Counted from the stretch's first letter, positions 47,429-56,308 are shown. The stretch is 64,000 nucleotides of DNA from Paraburkholderia piptadeniae (GCF_900007165.1 NZ_CYGY02000023.1:310001-374000); one strand, 5' to 3'. Notes: generated by a model from the letters alone, not told the origin. Numbers and translations: made by a program.

Positions 47429-48541
47429 ATGCCTGTCCGGCCGCATACAACGAAGTCACGAAGCCACTGGTGGGTTAGCGACCCAGCTGAGCGTTTTTGG
47501 TTGGAAGCAACTGATAGGGCTGACATTGGAGCCGATCTGAGGGCGCCCCTCACCGACTCCAGCGGCCGCGATAACTGGCGCTATTCCCTGCTTAAGGAGG
47601 CACAGATTGGGGATAGCGTTCTGCACTACAACAAGAGCCCTGGAGTTGGCGGCATAGTCGGCTGGTCACGAATCGCTGCTCCTCCACACGATGCGCCCAT
47701 AGTGTGGGCAGCGCGGGGGACGTTTGCGCGAGCAAGAGGGGACGATCCAATAGCTCGGCCCGGCTATTTGATTCCACTATCAGATTTTCATCAACTCCCG
47801 CGGACATTGACGCTCGAGGTATTGAGAAAGAGCGCACCAGCTTTAAGGCAGCTCGTAGATGGCGTGTACGCCCGCCACGGCAAGAAGACGTCGCTATATT
47901 TTCCATTCGATGTGTCAGGCGTGCGCGATTTGCGACTGCTGCAGGGCTACGGCTTCAAGTTGCCGAAGCACTTTCTGGACATGTTCCCTGAGCTGTCCAG
48001 CGTGCCGCGCGATGGGCCTCTCCCACTCGCAGCCAACGACGCTGACACGAATGCATTCGATCCTGGAGGGGTCGAAGACGCCCGCGAACGGGTCACACGC
48101 GGAATTAAGATTAGGCGTGGTCAAAAGAACTTTAGAGACGCGTTGCTGGCCGCATATGGTGGTCGCTGCGCAATCACGGGATGCAACGTTCAGGACGTGC
48201 TAGAGGCGGCGCATATCACACCCTACCTCGGTCCAGAGACTAACCACGTAACCAACGGGCTCTTACTGCGCGCAGACCTTCACACGCTGCTTGACTGCGG
48301 CTTGGTTGGAATCGACCCAGCTACCAGACAAGTGCTCCTAGCGCCGTCACTTCGCACCTCTGTGAATTATGGACATCTACATGGACAATCCTTGAGGTGC
48401 GCGAGCCCGGTATCAGCTTCTCCTAGCATTAAGGCGCTTGAAGCCGCCGTGCTCTCCTTAGCTTGGATGACCGAAACGGTCGACAAGCGGCAAACGACTA
48501 TGCGTAGCCGGATTTCTCTTGGATTTCGAGAGCGGTCGTAG
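47429..48541 (+). CDS. PUA/EVE-like HNH endonuclease (modified-DNA restriction candidate)
   Basis: The 370-residue protein combines an N-terminal PUA/EVE-like domain (residues 8-100: SHWWVSDPAERFWLEATDRADIG, then LLKEAQIGDSVLHYN and GIVGWSRI) with a C-terminal HNH nuclease (about 235-305: RCAITGC, EAAHITPYLGPETNHVTNG, LLRADLHTLLDCGLVGID). EVE-type domains bind modified bases, so this architecture fits type IV-like restriction of methylated or hydroxymethylated DNA. GGGAG lies seven bases before the ATG. The HNH part is similar to that at 58144-59412. Confidence 0.82.
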   Translation: MPVRPHTTKSRSHWWVSDPAERFWLEATDRADIGADLRAPLTDSSGRDNWRYSLLKEAQIGDSVLHYNKSPGVGGIVGWSRIAAPPHDAPIVWAARGTFARARGDDPIARPGYLIPLSDFHQLPRTLTLEVLRKSAPALRQLVDGVYARHGKKTSLYFPFDVSGVRDLRLLQGYGFKLPKHFLDMFPELSSVPRDGPLPLAANDADTNAFDPGGVEDARERVTRGIKIRRGQKNFRDALLAAYGGRCAITGCNVQDVLEAAHITPYLGPETNHVTNGLLLRADLHTLLDCGLVGIDPATRQVLLAPSLRTSVNYGHLHGQSLRCASPVSASPSIKALEAAVLSLAWMTETVDKRQTTMRSRISLGFRERS

Positions 48542-48658
48542 CAGCTGCAGCGACCCAGATGGCGGCTCCGGGTCCGATGTATGCCACCCGGACCGCTTTG
48601 ACGCGCAACGCACGGCTTTCTTGAAGGTCAGCTAACACGTTAGAGTACGACAGGCTTT

Positions 48659-50800
48659 ATGTTCACAACGGATTTTCTTTCCTTGAGATCTATGTCAAAA
48701 GCAAAAAAGAACAAGCAGAGAGGCGGCAAGCAATCTCATCCTCTCCCATCACTTCTGCAAGATCTGTTGCAGCGTAGCAATGCCGGAGCCAACGGAGGCC
48801 AGCCAGCACGGAAACTTGAACTAGCGCTTGAAGACTTTGCAATGTCCGGGGGCCTCCTAGGTACCTCGGTGCCGGATTATCAGGGGTTTTCTATTTGGCT
48901 TAACCAATTGGCAAGCAGCGACCCGGCCATGCAGCTCGTGTTTAATAGAACCGCCAATGGTGGCGACTTCAGTTCGATTACCGTAAGTGTTTTGGAGGAA
49001 ATGCGCAAGCTCGGAAGAAAATATCGGGATGCGCTTGAGAGCCATAGAGGTGACGCAGGAATAAAACAGCTACGGATATTCAACAAGTTAAAGCTCATCA
49101 CTCATATTCTTAATTCATCGCCGCGTGGTACTGACTTCGCCGCAGCGATGGAGAGGGAGGTGCCTGCTGTGTTGGATGAGCATCTATCCATGAGCACTCA
49201 GGCTGATCTCAGATTGCGTCTTTTCGCGGCGACACAACGCAAAGAATGGAGGACAGCTTTCAAAATTATTGGCGCTCTGAAAGAAGAAGCCCACCATCCT
49301 GGTGAGCTCGAATTCCTAGAAGCAATGGCTCTGTTTCACTCGGACGACCTCAATAAGTGCATCTCGTACGCGTCGAAAGTTGGTCCAAATCACATCGATT
49401 ATAGAGCTGCAAAGGCATTGCAGCTCGAATGTCTCGCTTACTGCGGAAGAGTGGCGCAGTTGGTCGAGCTGGTTGAGGAAGTCGGGGCATCAACTATTTC
49501 ACCAATGTTCTTTCGGTATCTGGGTCAACTTTTGGCATTGAACGCCCCAGACCCAGAGAACGCATTGAAGGATATGAACGATAGGGCGATTGCCATGAAG
49601 TGGCAGTTGAGTACCATCTCGAACGAAAGTGATCCGTTCTTTATCGGATTCAATCGTCACTCATGTGCCGTTGCATTGCGGTTCGCGGAGTGGCTGGAGG
49701 CCCACGACGTCGCCATGAATTTGTCGCGTGACAACGAACAGGACGACAATCTCGCACCGGACTCTATGGCCTCGCGTCTGCAGCTTGCACTCTGCGCGTT
49801 CGATCCTGACTTTGCAGTGACGCTAGTGTCAGCTCCTCGAGGGCAAAGGTATATACCGATCGTAAAGCGATTGATGAACGTAGGCTATGAGAGCCAACTT
49901 GCCGACTATGCACAGGCGTTGGAAACTCAGTGGAGGTTGGGCGGTATAGTGCCATTTGTTGACAACATTGCGAGAATGCTGCCTATGCTGCGCGGCGAGC
50001 CCGTTCCAGCGGCTCTTGTGGGCCTAACACAGACGGCATATGTAGAGGCGGCATCGCGCAAGCTGCCAGCGGAAACCGCAATCATGTCTGCGTTGTCCTC
50101 TTCAGGAATTGACTGCAGCACCACTTTGACCAAAGACGTTCAGCATAACCGTATGATTAGCGTCCTAAGCCCGATGAGCAAGCTATCTTATACATGGGCC
50201 GAGTCAGCGTTGGAAGCTGCTGAGCAGAGCGATTCGTTTGAAGGCGACGCGGGAATGATTGCCCTAGGGTTCTTCCGTATTCTTGAGCATGAACTGAACG
50301 ATCTTTTAATCGCACCGTTCAGATCCTCACCCTCGGTGCAGATGGAAATCGAGGTACTGTGGGCTCGTGTAGGCGAAGCTCTAAGCAATGAAGACACCTC
50401 ATTGTCCAAGAAGGTTGCCGACAAGCGAAAAAAGGCGCATGTATTTTGGACTCAGCTTATCGAGCGTCTGGTCCCGGTCTTAGAGGGGAAGCTATCTGGC
50501 CTTGAACTTGGCTCGTTGAGAATTTTTCTGGGGAAAGCGAGCTCTATTTCTGGAGATGATCTTGAGGTCAAGCAATACTTTGCATCCAAGCTCTGTTCAA
50601 ACCTTAATTCCGCCGGAAGAGCGGCACTTATGAATGGCGATATTGCCAAATTTATAGAGCAGTCAGCCGTGGAGAAATTCCGTAATCCCCCGGCCCATTC
50701 TCGTTTTGTCTCACTCGCAACAGCGCGGAAGTGCAAAGACCACGTAGATAGGTGCTTAGCTGGTCTTGCACAGTGGAGGATCTCACCGCAATCACACTGA
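48659..50800 (+). CDS. Large helical protein with C-terminal HEPN-like RNase motif
   Basis: The 713-residue protein is almost all helix, with TPR-like pairs in the middle (EWRTAFKIIGALKEEA, RAAKALQLECLAYCG). Near the C terminus, GFFRILEHELNDLLIAPF could be HEPN helix 1, and FRNPPAHSRF carries an RxxxxH motif (R675, H680), the catalytic signature of HEPN ribonucleases found in abortive-infection and toxin systems. The start at 48659 or at MSKAKKNK (48692) is undecided because both ribosome sites are weak. Codon use is less GC biased than the core, consistent with transfer. Defence function is inference. Confidence 0.7.
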   Translation: MFTTDFLSLRSMSKAKKNKQRGGKQSHPLPSLLQDLLQRSNAGANGGQPARKLELALEDFAMSGGLLGTSVPDYQGFSIWLNQLASSDPAMQLVFNRTANGGDFSSITVSVLEEMRKLGRKYRDALESHRGDAGIKQLRIFNKLKLITHILNSSPRGTDFAAAMEREVPAVLDEHLSMSTQADLRLRLFAATQRKEWRTAFKIIGALKEEAHHPGELEFLEAMALFHSDDLNKCISYASKVGPNHIDYRAAKALQLECLAYCGRVAQLVELVEEVGASTISPMFFRYLGQLLALNAPDPENALKDMNDRAIAMKWQLSTISNESDPFFIGFNRHSCAVALRFAEWLEAHDVAMNLSRDNEQDDNLAPDSMASRLQLALCAFDPDFAVTLVSAPRGQRYIPIVKRLMNVGYESQLADYAQALETQWRLGGIVPFVDNIARMLPMLRGEPVPAALVGLTQTAYVEAASRKLPAETAIMSALSSSGIDCSTTLTKDVQHNRMISVLSPMSKLSYTWAESALEAAEQSDSFEGDAGMIALGFFRILEHELNDLLIAPFRSSPSVQMEIEVLWARVGEALSNEDTSLSKKVADKRKKAHVFWTQLIERLVPVLEGKLSGLELGSLRIFLGKASSISGDDLEVKQYFASKLCSNLNSAGRAALMNGDIAKFIEQSAVEKFRNPPAHSRFVSLATARKCKDHVDRCLAGLAQWRISPQSH

Positions 50801-51301
50801 ATCGGCGCCGAACGTCCGGTTTCGGAGATGGCGAACGGCCGAAACAGGGTCGTTAGCAGTCTATCAGTCGCGGAGGAGCCATCTCGCTGACCGACAAAGC
50901 ACCCGAGGTGCGCGGCGGATCAAAATAGCGCATGCCATCAGAGAAGTTCAAGGGTTACGTGAATCGGGCACTCAAGCTTGGTGAGCACGCCACGCGGAAT
51001 CCTTCTCGCGTTAGGGGCCTTTCCGATTATGTGCTTCGCACTGTGGGACGCCACTCATCGTAGCAAGCTATGAGAACCAGCGCATTCTACATCGCGCGTG
51101 TACCTTGGCTTCCCCCTCGGTCTTGGACTATGCTCAATCCATCCGACGCAACGGAGTGCGAGAGAGCGTAGGTTCTCACGGATGCTGTCCGCACCAGGCA
51201 GCGCACACTCCGGCGTCCGAGGTCTCCAATCGGCTCCTCCGCCGAGCTTTTTAACCCGCGGGGCATGATGCGGGCCTCGCTCTTCGATCGGGAGAATGAG
51301 G
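50801..51301. other. Gene-free stretch
   Basis: No gene is supported in about 500 bp. A minus-strand open frame from 51055 to 51450 overlaps the next gene but has no ribosome site and no protein-like pattern. A short dyad CCCGC/GCGGG lies near 51256-51275. Confidence 0.35.
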
Positions 51302-51628
51302 ATGAGCGTCACGATCAACCGTGTGTACTTCACCTCGCAGTCAGGAAAGCTGCGGATAGTTGGACGGCACCAGCTACACGTTCCCGTCGCGCCGTCACCA
51401 ATGATTAGCGGAAAGTGCGCTTCGCTTGCGAACGCAGGTAACTGTGTCACTCATCCTCTTTCCGAGTCTGTGCAAATGCTCACGCCGACCGGATGGGTAT
51501 CCGTCGCGGACATTAAGATAGGCGACGTTGTCGCAACACCGGGCAGTGCGAACTGTACCGGGATGTGGTCTGCCGCAACAAATACGACTCCTCGATTTCT
51601 GAGCATCTTTGTGCCCCTAAGCGCCTGA
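51302..51628 (+). CDS. Small protein with a Hint/intein-like N-block
   Basis: The 108-residue protein contains GNCVTHPLSESVQMLTPTGW followed by VSVADIKIGDVVATPG. This resembles the first block of Hint/intein domains: a Cys, a strand ending in a T-x-x-G turn, then the I-x-x-G-D-V segment. GGGAG is seven bases before the ATG. Everything expected downstream in a Hint domain (block B with TxxH, terminal HN) is missing, so it may be a truncated remnant. The resemblance is limited. Confidence 0.35.
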   Translation: MSVTINRVYFTSQSGKLRIVGRHQLHVPVAPSPMISGKCASLANAGNCVTHPLSESVQMLTPTGWVSVADIKIGDVVATPGSANCTGMWSAATNTTPRFLSIFVPLSA

Positions 51629-51740
51629 CACCGTGGCAACACGATCAGGGCGTTGCCAAAGAGCTAACACCGAGGGTGAGTTAGCCGCGTCAACGCTGGG
51701 ACGCCAGAGAGCGGCTGATTGTGTTCATGCGAGGATGAAG

Positions 51741-52079
51741 ATGAAATATCTTTGGAACCGCTACGTCGACCACCCGGTAGCGAAGAAGATTGCGGAATTG
51801 ATCCGACAGCAGCCGACTCAATGGCGGATTGATGCGCCGCGCAGGTACACGCTGGATCACGCATCCGGGCTGAAGGTGTGGATCGCAAACGGCTGGCCGT
51901 TCTGTGCCGTCTACGAGCCCGAAAAGCTTAAGCTCGGAGTCATCGGACAGACCCGGGTTTGGCTCGCAGCATGGGCTTGGTTGCGAAAATACGCTCCCGC
52001 CGAGCCCAAGCGCGATGCGTTTTGGCGGCGCTCCCGCGCTATTTCCGACCTCATTGACAAAGATGGTGCGGATCACTGA
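51741..52079 (+). CDS. Hypothetical protein (112 aa)
   Basis: The 112-residue protein has MKYLWNRYVDHPVAKKIAEL, then RYTLDHASGLKVWIANGWPFCAVYEPEKLKLGVIGQTRVWLAAWAWL. The strand pair (WIANGWPFCAVYEP) and the Trp-rich helix are protein-like. GAGG lies six bases before the ATG at 51741; the frame is open to 51633 but without support. Family not recognised. It sits at the start of the motif-bounded region. Confidence 0.55.
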   Translation: MKYLWNRYVDHPVAKKIAELIRQQPTQWRIDAPRRYTLDHASGLKVWIANGWPFCAVYEPEKLKLGVIGQTRVWLAAWAWLRKYAPAEPKRDAFWRRSRAISDLIDKDGADH

Positions 52080-52476
52080 CCCAACAATGACCTATGGGTT
52101 TGCCATGCATCATTGAATCCTGCCCCTTCAATTCCGTCGTCCACAGACGACGACAGAAATGGCGCGGAGCCTGGTGCGGCAGCGAACGCTGCTTCTTTTT
52201 CTGTCGTAGTCTGTGTCGTAATCTCTGTATACGATTGCTTGCCAGCATGCAATGGGTTGTCTGGAATCACGCAATCGGTGCCTGCTATCAAGCAACGACC
52301 CGCCGTTTTTCCGTCCTCCGCCCCTGATTGCTTGCTATCAAGCACCAGCTGTTGCACATTAGGGCGCATTGGCATCGCAAAACGCGGGTAGTTGTCAACC
52401 TAAGTGGACGGACCCTCCGGCGCTCCGTATATCTCATCAGGACGCCGCGAATGATCTGCGTGAGCCCAAGGCCTCG

Positions 52477-52490
52477 TGCAATCAATTGCA
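52477..52490. repeat. Dispersed 14-bp dyad, copy A
   Basis: TGCAATCAATTGCA, an exact match to TGCAATNNATTGCA. It is intergenic, about 400 bp after the gene ending at 52079. Confidence 0.8.
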
Positions 52491-52799
52491 CCAGCGAAGG
52501 AGTGAGGAGCCACCTAACGGCCCTGCAGGCGTATCTTTTTGAATGGCAGTACCTACCGACCCGACGGGGGGCGAGCTAGACCTCAGCGATCGACAGGCAG
52601 CGCGACGATTTTGACGAAACCCTCACCGAGTCGCCGCTTGATGCTTCGAAATTCAACGTTGTATCTGGGAAAAGCACTTGCATTGCCGGTGTAACCACAT
52701 CTCAGATTGCTGTCTGTGGTCGAGGCAAGACGTTCTTAAGCAAGACTGGCTCCCGCAATCACAGAACACCGTAAGCATGGCGTCGACATTCGACGGCAT

Positions 52800-52814
52800 T
52801 GCAATCAAATTGCA
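52800..52814. repeat. Dispersed 14-bp dyad, copy B (variant)
   Basis: TGCAATCAAATTGCA has both six-base arms intact but three bases between them instead of two. It is intergenic. Confidence 0.6.
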
Positions 52815-53227
52815 GACACCCTAGCACGAGTACTATGGCCCAATAGATCAGGGTAGTGCATCCGCATGAGGAACTGCGATCGATAGCGTGCCCACAGGAG
52901 TTGACAGGCCGGCAACTGTCACGGCGTGACGGCTCCTGATCGGTATCGCTCGCTTTTCGACATTCACATCGCAACCAAACCGCAAAGAACGACCGCCTCG
53001 AAAGCATCCTGGAAGGTTGCAACGCATCCGGGCGCAAGATACGATTTTCCTGTCTCATCCGATCCCGTTGGGGGCGCTAGCGCGCTACACGTTTAAGGGA
53101 TCGCCCGTGATGGGCAATGAGGCATCCGGGCGCTCGTGCTCTCCCTGATGAGATTTCGGTCGCCGGGTTTTTATCAACCGAGCTGGGCCCAATTGTTGCG
53201 CCGCATGCTCTCAGGGAGGCCGAAGAA

Positions 53228-53494
53228 ATGTCATTAACTATAAATCGCAGTGTTGATGAAACTGAACCCGCTAAGAAGAGGAAATCCGGACATACTACAC
53301 CGAAGGCTCCGCACATTTCGCTGCACGAACCGGGGTTCATCCGGGTAGCGCATTTCCAAGCACTGCTCGGCGATCTTTCGCATTCAGCTTTCTATGCAAG
53401 GCTGAAACTCAAGCGGATTCCGCCTCCCGATGGCCGTGATCCGCGGCCTTACTGGAGAACGTCAACGGTCAGAGACTTCTTGCAGCAACAGTGA
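53228..53494 (+). CDS. AlpA/excisionase-like small DNA-binding protein
   Basis: The 88-residue protein has a basic N-terminal part and a helix-turn-helix-like C-terminal part: HFQALLGDLSHSAFYARLKLKRIPPPDGRDPRPYWRTSTVRDFLQ. The wing turn and the WRTSTVRDFL helix resemble AlpA-type regulators of prophages and islands. The start at 53228 is chosen because GGGAGG lies eight bases upstream; the frame is open further left without a ribosome site. It is bracketed by copies B and C of the dyad. Confidence 0.6.
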   Translation: MSLTINRSVDETEPAKKRKSGHTTPKAPHISLHEPGFIRVAHFQALLGDLSHSAFYARLKLKRIPPPDGRDPRPYWRTSTVRDFLQQQ

Positions 53495-53869
53495 AAGTAA
53501 TGTGCCGCGCAGTTGCTTGGCGCGGCACACTAAGTACGCAACGCATATCGTCGCTCAATAGCACATGCCAGTGTGCACCTCAAGCCGTCAACGCCAGCGT
53601 CCGTGCATTCAATTGCAGGATATGTCCGGATGCCTTCGTTCCCGCCCTTGCATAAGACGTGCTCCAATAATATGAGCGCGACGGCGAATCGCCATTTTTG
53701 GTGCCGAAAGCCTGATCATAAAGCTACGCTCAAGAAAGCGTGAGGGCGCTTTTCTACACCGTTCATCTCCGGCAACTGACTGCAATCATGCTGACGCGAC
53801 GCGGCCATCCTCATGTCCATCGAGGCTACTCTCAGTCCAACATTGGCGCGCCTTCCCGTTAGCCGCGAA
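53495..53869. other. Gene-free stretch with dyad copy C
   Basis: No supported gene. It contains the dyad variant at 53604. A minus-strand frame from 53910 to 53716 lacks a well-placed ribosome site. Confidence 0.35.
53604..53617. repeat. Dispersed 14-bp dyad, copy C (variant)
   Basis: TGCATTCAATTGCA differs from the motif by one base. TCC (53600-53602) and GGA (53618-53620) outside the core can pair around one unpaired G. Confidence 0.6.
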
Positions 53870-53944
53870 TCAACGTCGCAGCACAAGTCTCTTGCCTCGT
53901 CTTTTTGCATTAAAGAGTCGACCTCTTTTTTTTGACAAAATCAC
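53870..53944 (-). CDS. Candidate 24-aa basic peptide with a near-perfect ribosome site
   Basis: The minus strand has AAAGGAGGTG, a nearly complete complement of the 16S tail, eight bases before a GTG. The frame encodes 24 residues with about half Lys or Arg (reads ILSKKRGRLFNAKRR and on to LRR) and then a stop. A TTGAAT and TAATAG pair 16 bp apart upstream could be its promoter. It is very short, so it could also be a leader or a ribosome site for the longer frame from 53910. Function unknown. Confidence 0.3.
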   Translation of the reverse strand: MILSKKRGRLFNAKRRGKRLVLRR

Positions 53945-54067
53945 AAAATCCACCTCCTTTCACTAATCTTAACAATATATCTGCATTCCTCATTTTCTAT
54001 TACATACCCGATACAAGGATTCAAAGAGTGAGGTATCATTGTTCCGTTCGGCTTGGCACCCGAATCT
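53945..54067. promoter_or_regulatory. AT-rich control region
   Basis: The stretch is strongly AT rich compared with its surroundings. On the minus strand it carries the ribosome site and the promoter-like TTGAAT/TAATAG pair described for the basic peptide. On the plus strand it leads into the interleaved repeats at 54068. Confidence 0.4.
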
Positions 54068-54218
54068 AGAGAGAATTGGTTTTGCTGTAACTGAACCCCG
54101 TCGAGGATTTCGATTGGGGCTTGTGTACGGCAACTTGTCTATGATCTTCTCAATTCTCTCTGGACCGGTTGCCGTGGCTCGCCAAGCCCAAGCCCCAATC
54201 AAAGTGCTTTACGGGGTT
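54068..54218. repeat. Interleaved inverted repeats forming a pseudoknot-like structure
   Basis: Four perfect inverted repeats occur: a, AGAGAGAATTG (54068-54078) with 54151-54161; b, AACCCCGT (54094-54101) with 54211-54218; c, GATTGGGGCTTG (54112-54123) with 54189-54200; d, ACGGCAAC (54127-54134) with 54168-54175. Pairs b, c and d are nested. Pair a crosses them, its right arm lying in the loop of d. The final arm runs into TTTTT. No protein was recognised on either strand. It could be a structured RNA or the remains of an inverted duplication. Confidence 0.6.
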
Positions 54219-54696
54219 TTTGCGCGCGCGTCGAACCGGATCGGCTATAGCGGGGATAACCAGCCAGGTAGTCGGGTTTCGAGATTGGGGCCAACTAGGC
54301 GCAAGGGCCATTGGTGGGGGTGATAGCGGCATCGCGTGAGTTAGGGCAGCAACGAAGATGATCACGGCACCAGCGCGCATCTGAACGCGTGGGGTATGGC
54401 GAAAGCTCCGGGGTCAGAATTTACGTGGTGTGTCGCACCGGCAGAACCATAGCGGGGCGCGGAACGAAGCGCGTTCAAGTCTGCTGACTCGTGACGACTT
54501 CTCTCGAGAGCACGAGACGGAACTCAGGTTGAAACCTGTACCGTAATCACCCGAGCTTTCCTCGTTTAGCGAGGATCGCTTGGGATGGTTATGTCGAAAT
54601 CTAGGTTGAATGTAAGGTTTTGGGTTTTAAAAAGAAGAAAAAAAGGTGTTGCCGCCGAGGCGCAAGCCGAGGGAACTCGGAGCGAAGCGGAGAGCG
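54219..54696. other. Gene-free stretch
   Basis: No supported gene. GGGGTCAGAATTTAC near 54412 resembles short sequences found at ends of some transposon-like elements, but no transposase or second end was seen. Confidence 0.3.
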
Positions 54697-54777
54697 GCTG
54701 GGGTTGCGCGAAGCGCTGGGGTTGCGCGAAGCGCTGGGGTTGCGCGAAGCGCTGGGGTTGCGCGAAGCGCTGGGGTT
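54697..54777. repeat. 18-bp tandem repeat (minisatellite), 4.5 copies
   Basis: The unit GCTGGGGTTGCGCGAAGC repeats without change at 54697-54714, 54715-54732, 54733-54750 and 54751-54768, then a half unit to 54777. Because 18 is divisible by three, all frames stay open (WGCAKR on the plus strand, QRFAQP on the minus strand), which explains the spurious open frames here. Confidence 0.9.
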
Positions 54778-54863
54778 TGACGTTTAGGTTCGGGCAAAGG
54801 CATCCTCCAACCATCGTCAGGTGACCACGGCTCAGCTTATCCCTTGTATGCATTTAGTTATCC

Positions 54864-54877
54864 TGCAATCAATTGCA
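54864..54877. repeat. Dispersed 14-bp dyad, copy D
   Basis: TGCAATCAATTGCA, exact match, intergenic. Confidence 0.8.
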
Positions 54878-55176
54878 ACGGTTCCGCGAAACCTTTCCAC
54901 CGCTCCCTTTGAATCAGGCGATCCTGCGTTAGTCGGCTGCCAGCCAAACCGCTATCAGCCATTCGCGGAATTTCAGGCGATACCCGATGTGTGGCGAGCG
55001 GGTGATCGGGGTAGATGTTCTTGTTCGTGAATCATCGCCGCAAAAGTTTTTCCAGGGGCCCAGGCACGGATTACGGCGGACCAAGAACCGGCTCAACAAC
55101 AGCGCGTACCGGCGCTTTGCGGACAGCAGCCACGCGGGCTCCGCCACTGCCGCTAGCAACGTGGAGTCCGAGCCGC

Positions 55177-55190
55177 TGCAATTGATTGCA
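55177..55190. repeat. Dispersed 14-bp dyad, copy E (opposite orientation)
   Basis: TGCAATTGATTGCA is the reverse complement of the common form. CCGC (55173-55176) and GCGG (55194-55197) outside the core can pair across three unpaired bases. Confidence 0.8.
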
Positions 55191-55617
55191 ATCGCGGCGA
55201 GCGTTCCGGAGCTCCGCGTTACTCACATGATGTTGATCCCCGCCGGACACGGCCCTGTTGCGCCGGACAACTGGCAGCCGGCACGTGACGTTCAACCGAA
55301 CTGCGTCGACCCGCTGTCGAGGGACCCAGAGCACACAATTCTGACCTTGAAGCTGTCGCTCTCGGGGCCGCTATTGCCCACCCCGCCACATCGGTTGGCC
55401 GGCGCACAGAAGCAAGCGTCCGCCGCGACGAGAATTGTGTCGTGACAGAAAACGTGCGGAAGAGGTATGGCTGTTCGCAAGATCTGCTCGCTACGCGACG
55501 AATCAATCCTCGCAACTCACAAGTGGCCATGTCTGGTCACCCTTTGGTTCATTGATCGTTGCGGCTGTCACGCGACACTGTTGGCTCCATGGTTGGCGGC
55601 AACTAGGCAATCAATGT

Positions 55618-55631
55618 TGCAATTAATTGCA
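55618..55631. repeat. Dispersed 14-bp dyad, copy F (perfect palindrome)
   Basis: TGCAATTAATTGCA is fully palindromic. A degenerate extra half-site, GGCAATCAATGT, lies immediately to its left. Confidence 0.8.
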
Positions 55632-55857
55632 CTGGAACGCGTCCTATCCGCGTTGGCCTACGTTCTGGCGTCTATCATTTCACTGATATGGAGATCTTTC
55701 GCATGAAGATCTATCGCGGACCCAGCTGCAGCGATTTCACAGAACACGAACTCGTTGACGAGAAAACCCCTGGGCGAAGACGTGCGTTCGTCCTCAGGAA
55801 CCTTTCACATTCGCATGAATGCAAGCAAGGCGGGAGCTGAGGAGCGGAGATCGGGTA

Positions 55858-56115
55858 GTGACGCTCGTGGTAGACCACCATGATATAGACGTCCTTCACG
55901 CCCGTCTCAATCTTGAACGTGAAAAGGAGCGTAAATGCCTTCGCGAGCAGACACGCATACTTCACAGCACAATGAATCAGATCTTCGAAAAAGCGGCTCT
56001 CTTTTTGAGGGATGCGGAAGGTAGGAGCGACATCGGAATTGTTGAAGAGATAAAGCGAGTGTCGAATGCTGCCCTGAAAGAGTACTATCGTGTAGCTGTG
56101 ACTGAGATCTCTTGA
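55858..56115 (+). CDS. Small helical hypothetical protein (85 aa)
   Basis: The protein begins TLVVDHHDIDVLHARLNL (GTG start) and continues as a charged helix, probably a coiled coil (NLEREKERKCLREQTRILH, then IVEEIKRVSNAALKEYY). GCGGAG lies eight bases before the GTG at 55858, favouring it over an ATG at 55819. It lies alone between dyad copies F and G. No family recognised. Confidence 0.5.
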   Translation: MTLVVDHHDIDVLHARLNLEREKERKCLREQTRILHSTMNQIFEKAALFLRDAEGRSDIGIVEEIKRVSNAALKEYYRVAVTEIS

Positions 56116-56294
56116 CTCACGTGTGCCGAGAGTATTGGTTACTCATAACGCATAACAGCTCACTGAACATGCGAATTGCATCGCTGCTTCGCACCGGGAA
56201 CGCGGCCATAGCACCGCTTGAGAAGACCAGATATCGTAGAGTCGCGCGTCGGCCCAAATCATGGTTTCAGCCAGGCTGTTATCCATAACCATGC

Positions 56295-56308
56295 TGCAAT
56301 CAATTGCA
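56295..56308. repeat. Dispersed 14-bp dyad, copy G
   Basis: TGCAATCAATTGCA, exact. It lies 97 bp upstream of the mrr gene start. GC pairs with GC directly outside the core. Confidence 0.8.

Larger units (their letters stand above)
52080..53227. other. Gene-free stretch with two dispersed-motif copies
   Basis: No gene is supported over about 1150 bp. Copies of the 14-bp dyad occur at 52477 and 52800 (variant). TGCTATCAAGCA occurs twice, near 52285 and 52335, as a local repeat. Minus-strand open frames have no ribosome site. Confidence 0.4.
54778..55857. other. Gene-free stretch with three dyad copies
   Basis: About 1080 bp with no supported gene and dyad copies at 54864, 55177 and 55618. Open frames on both strands lack ribosome sites or recognisable domains. 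Confidence 0.35.

Noticed and set aside
51055..51450. Minus-strand gene opposite the Hint-like gene
   Set aside because: It has no ribosome site and no protein-like pattern; the plus-strand frame has both to some degree.
54068..54218. Retron RNA
   Set aside because: The inverted repeats are suggestive, but no reverse transcriptase gene was found in the window.
54039..54323. Protein frames across the interleaved inverted repeats
   Set aside because: Frames on both strands are open by chance and lack ribosome sites; the structure explains the sequence better.
54405..54430. End of an insertion sequence (GGGGTCAGAATTTAC)
   Set aside because: No transposase, second inverted end or target duplication was found.
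54566..54853. Open frames with WGCAKR or QRFAQP repeats
   Set aside because: They arise because an 18-bp tandem repeat keeps all frames open. There is no ribosome site or domain.
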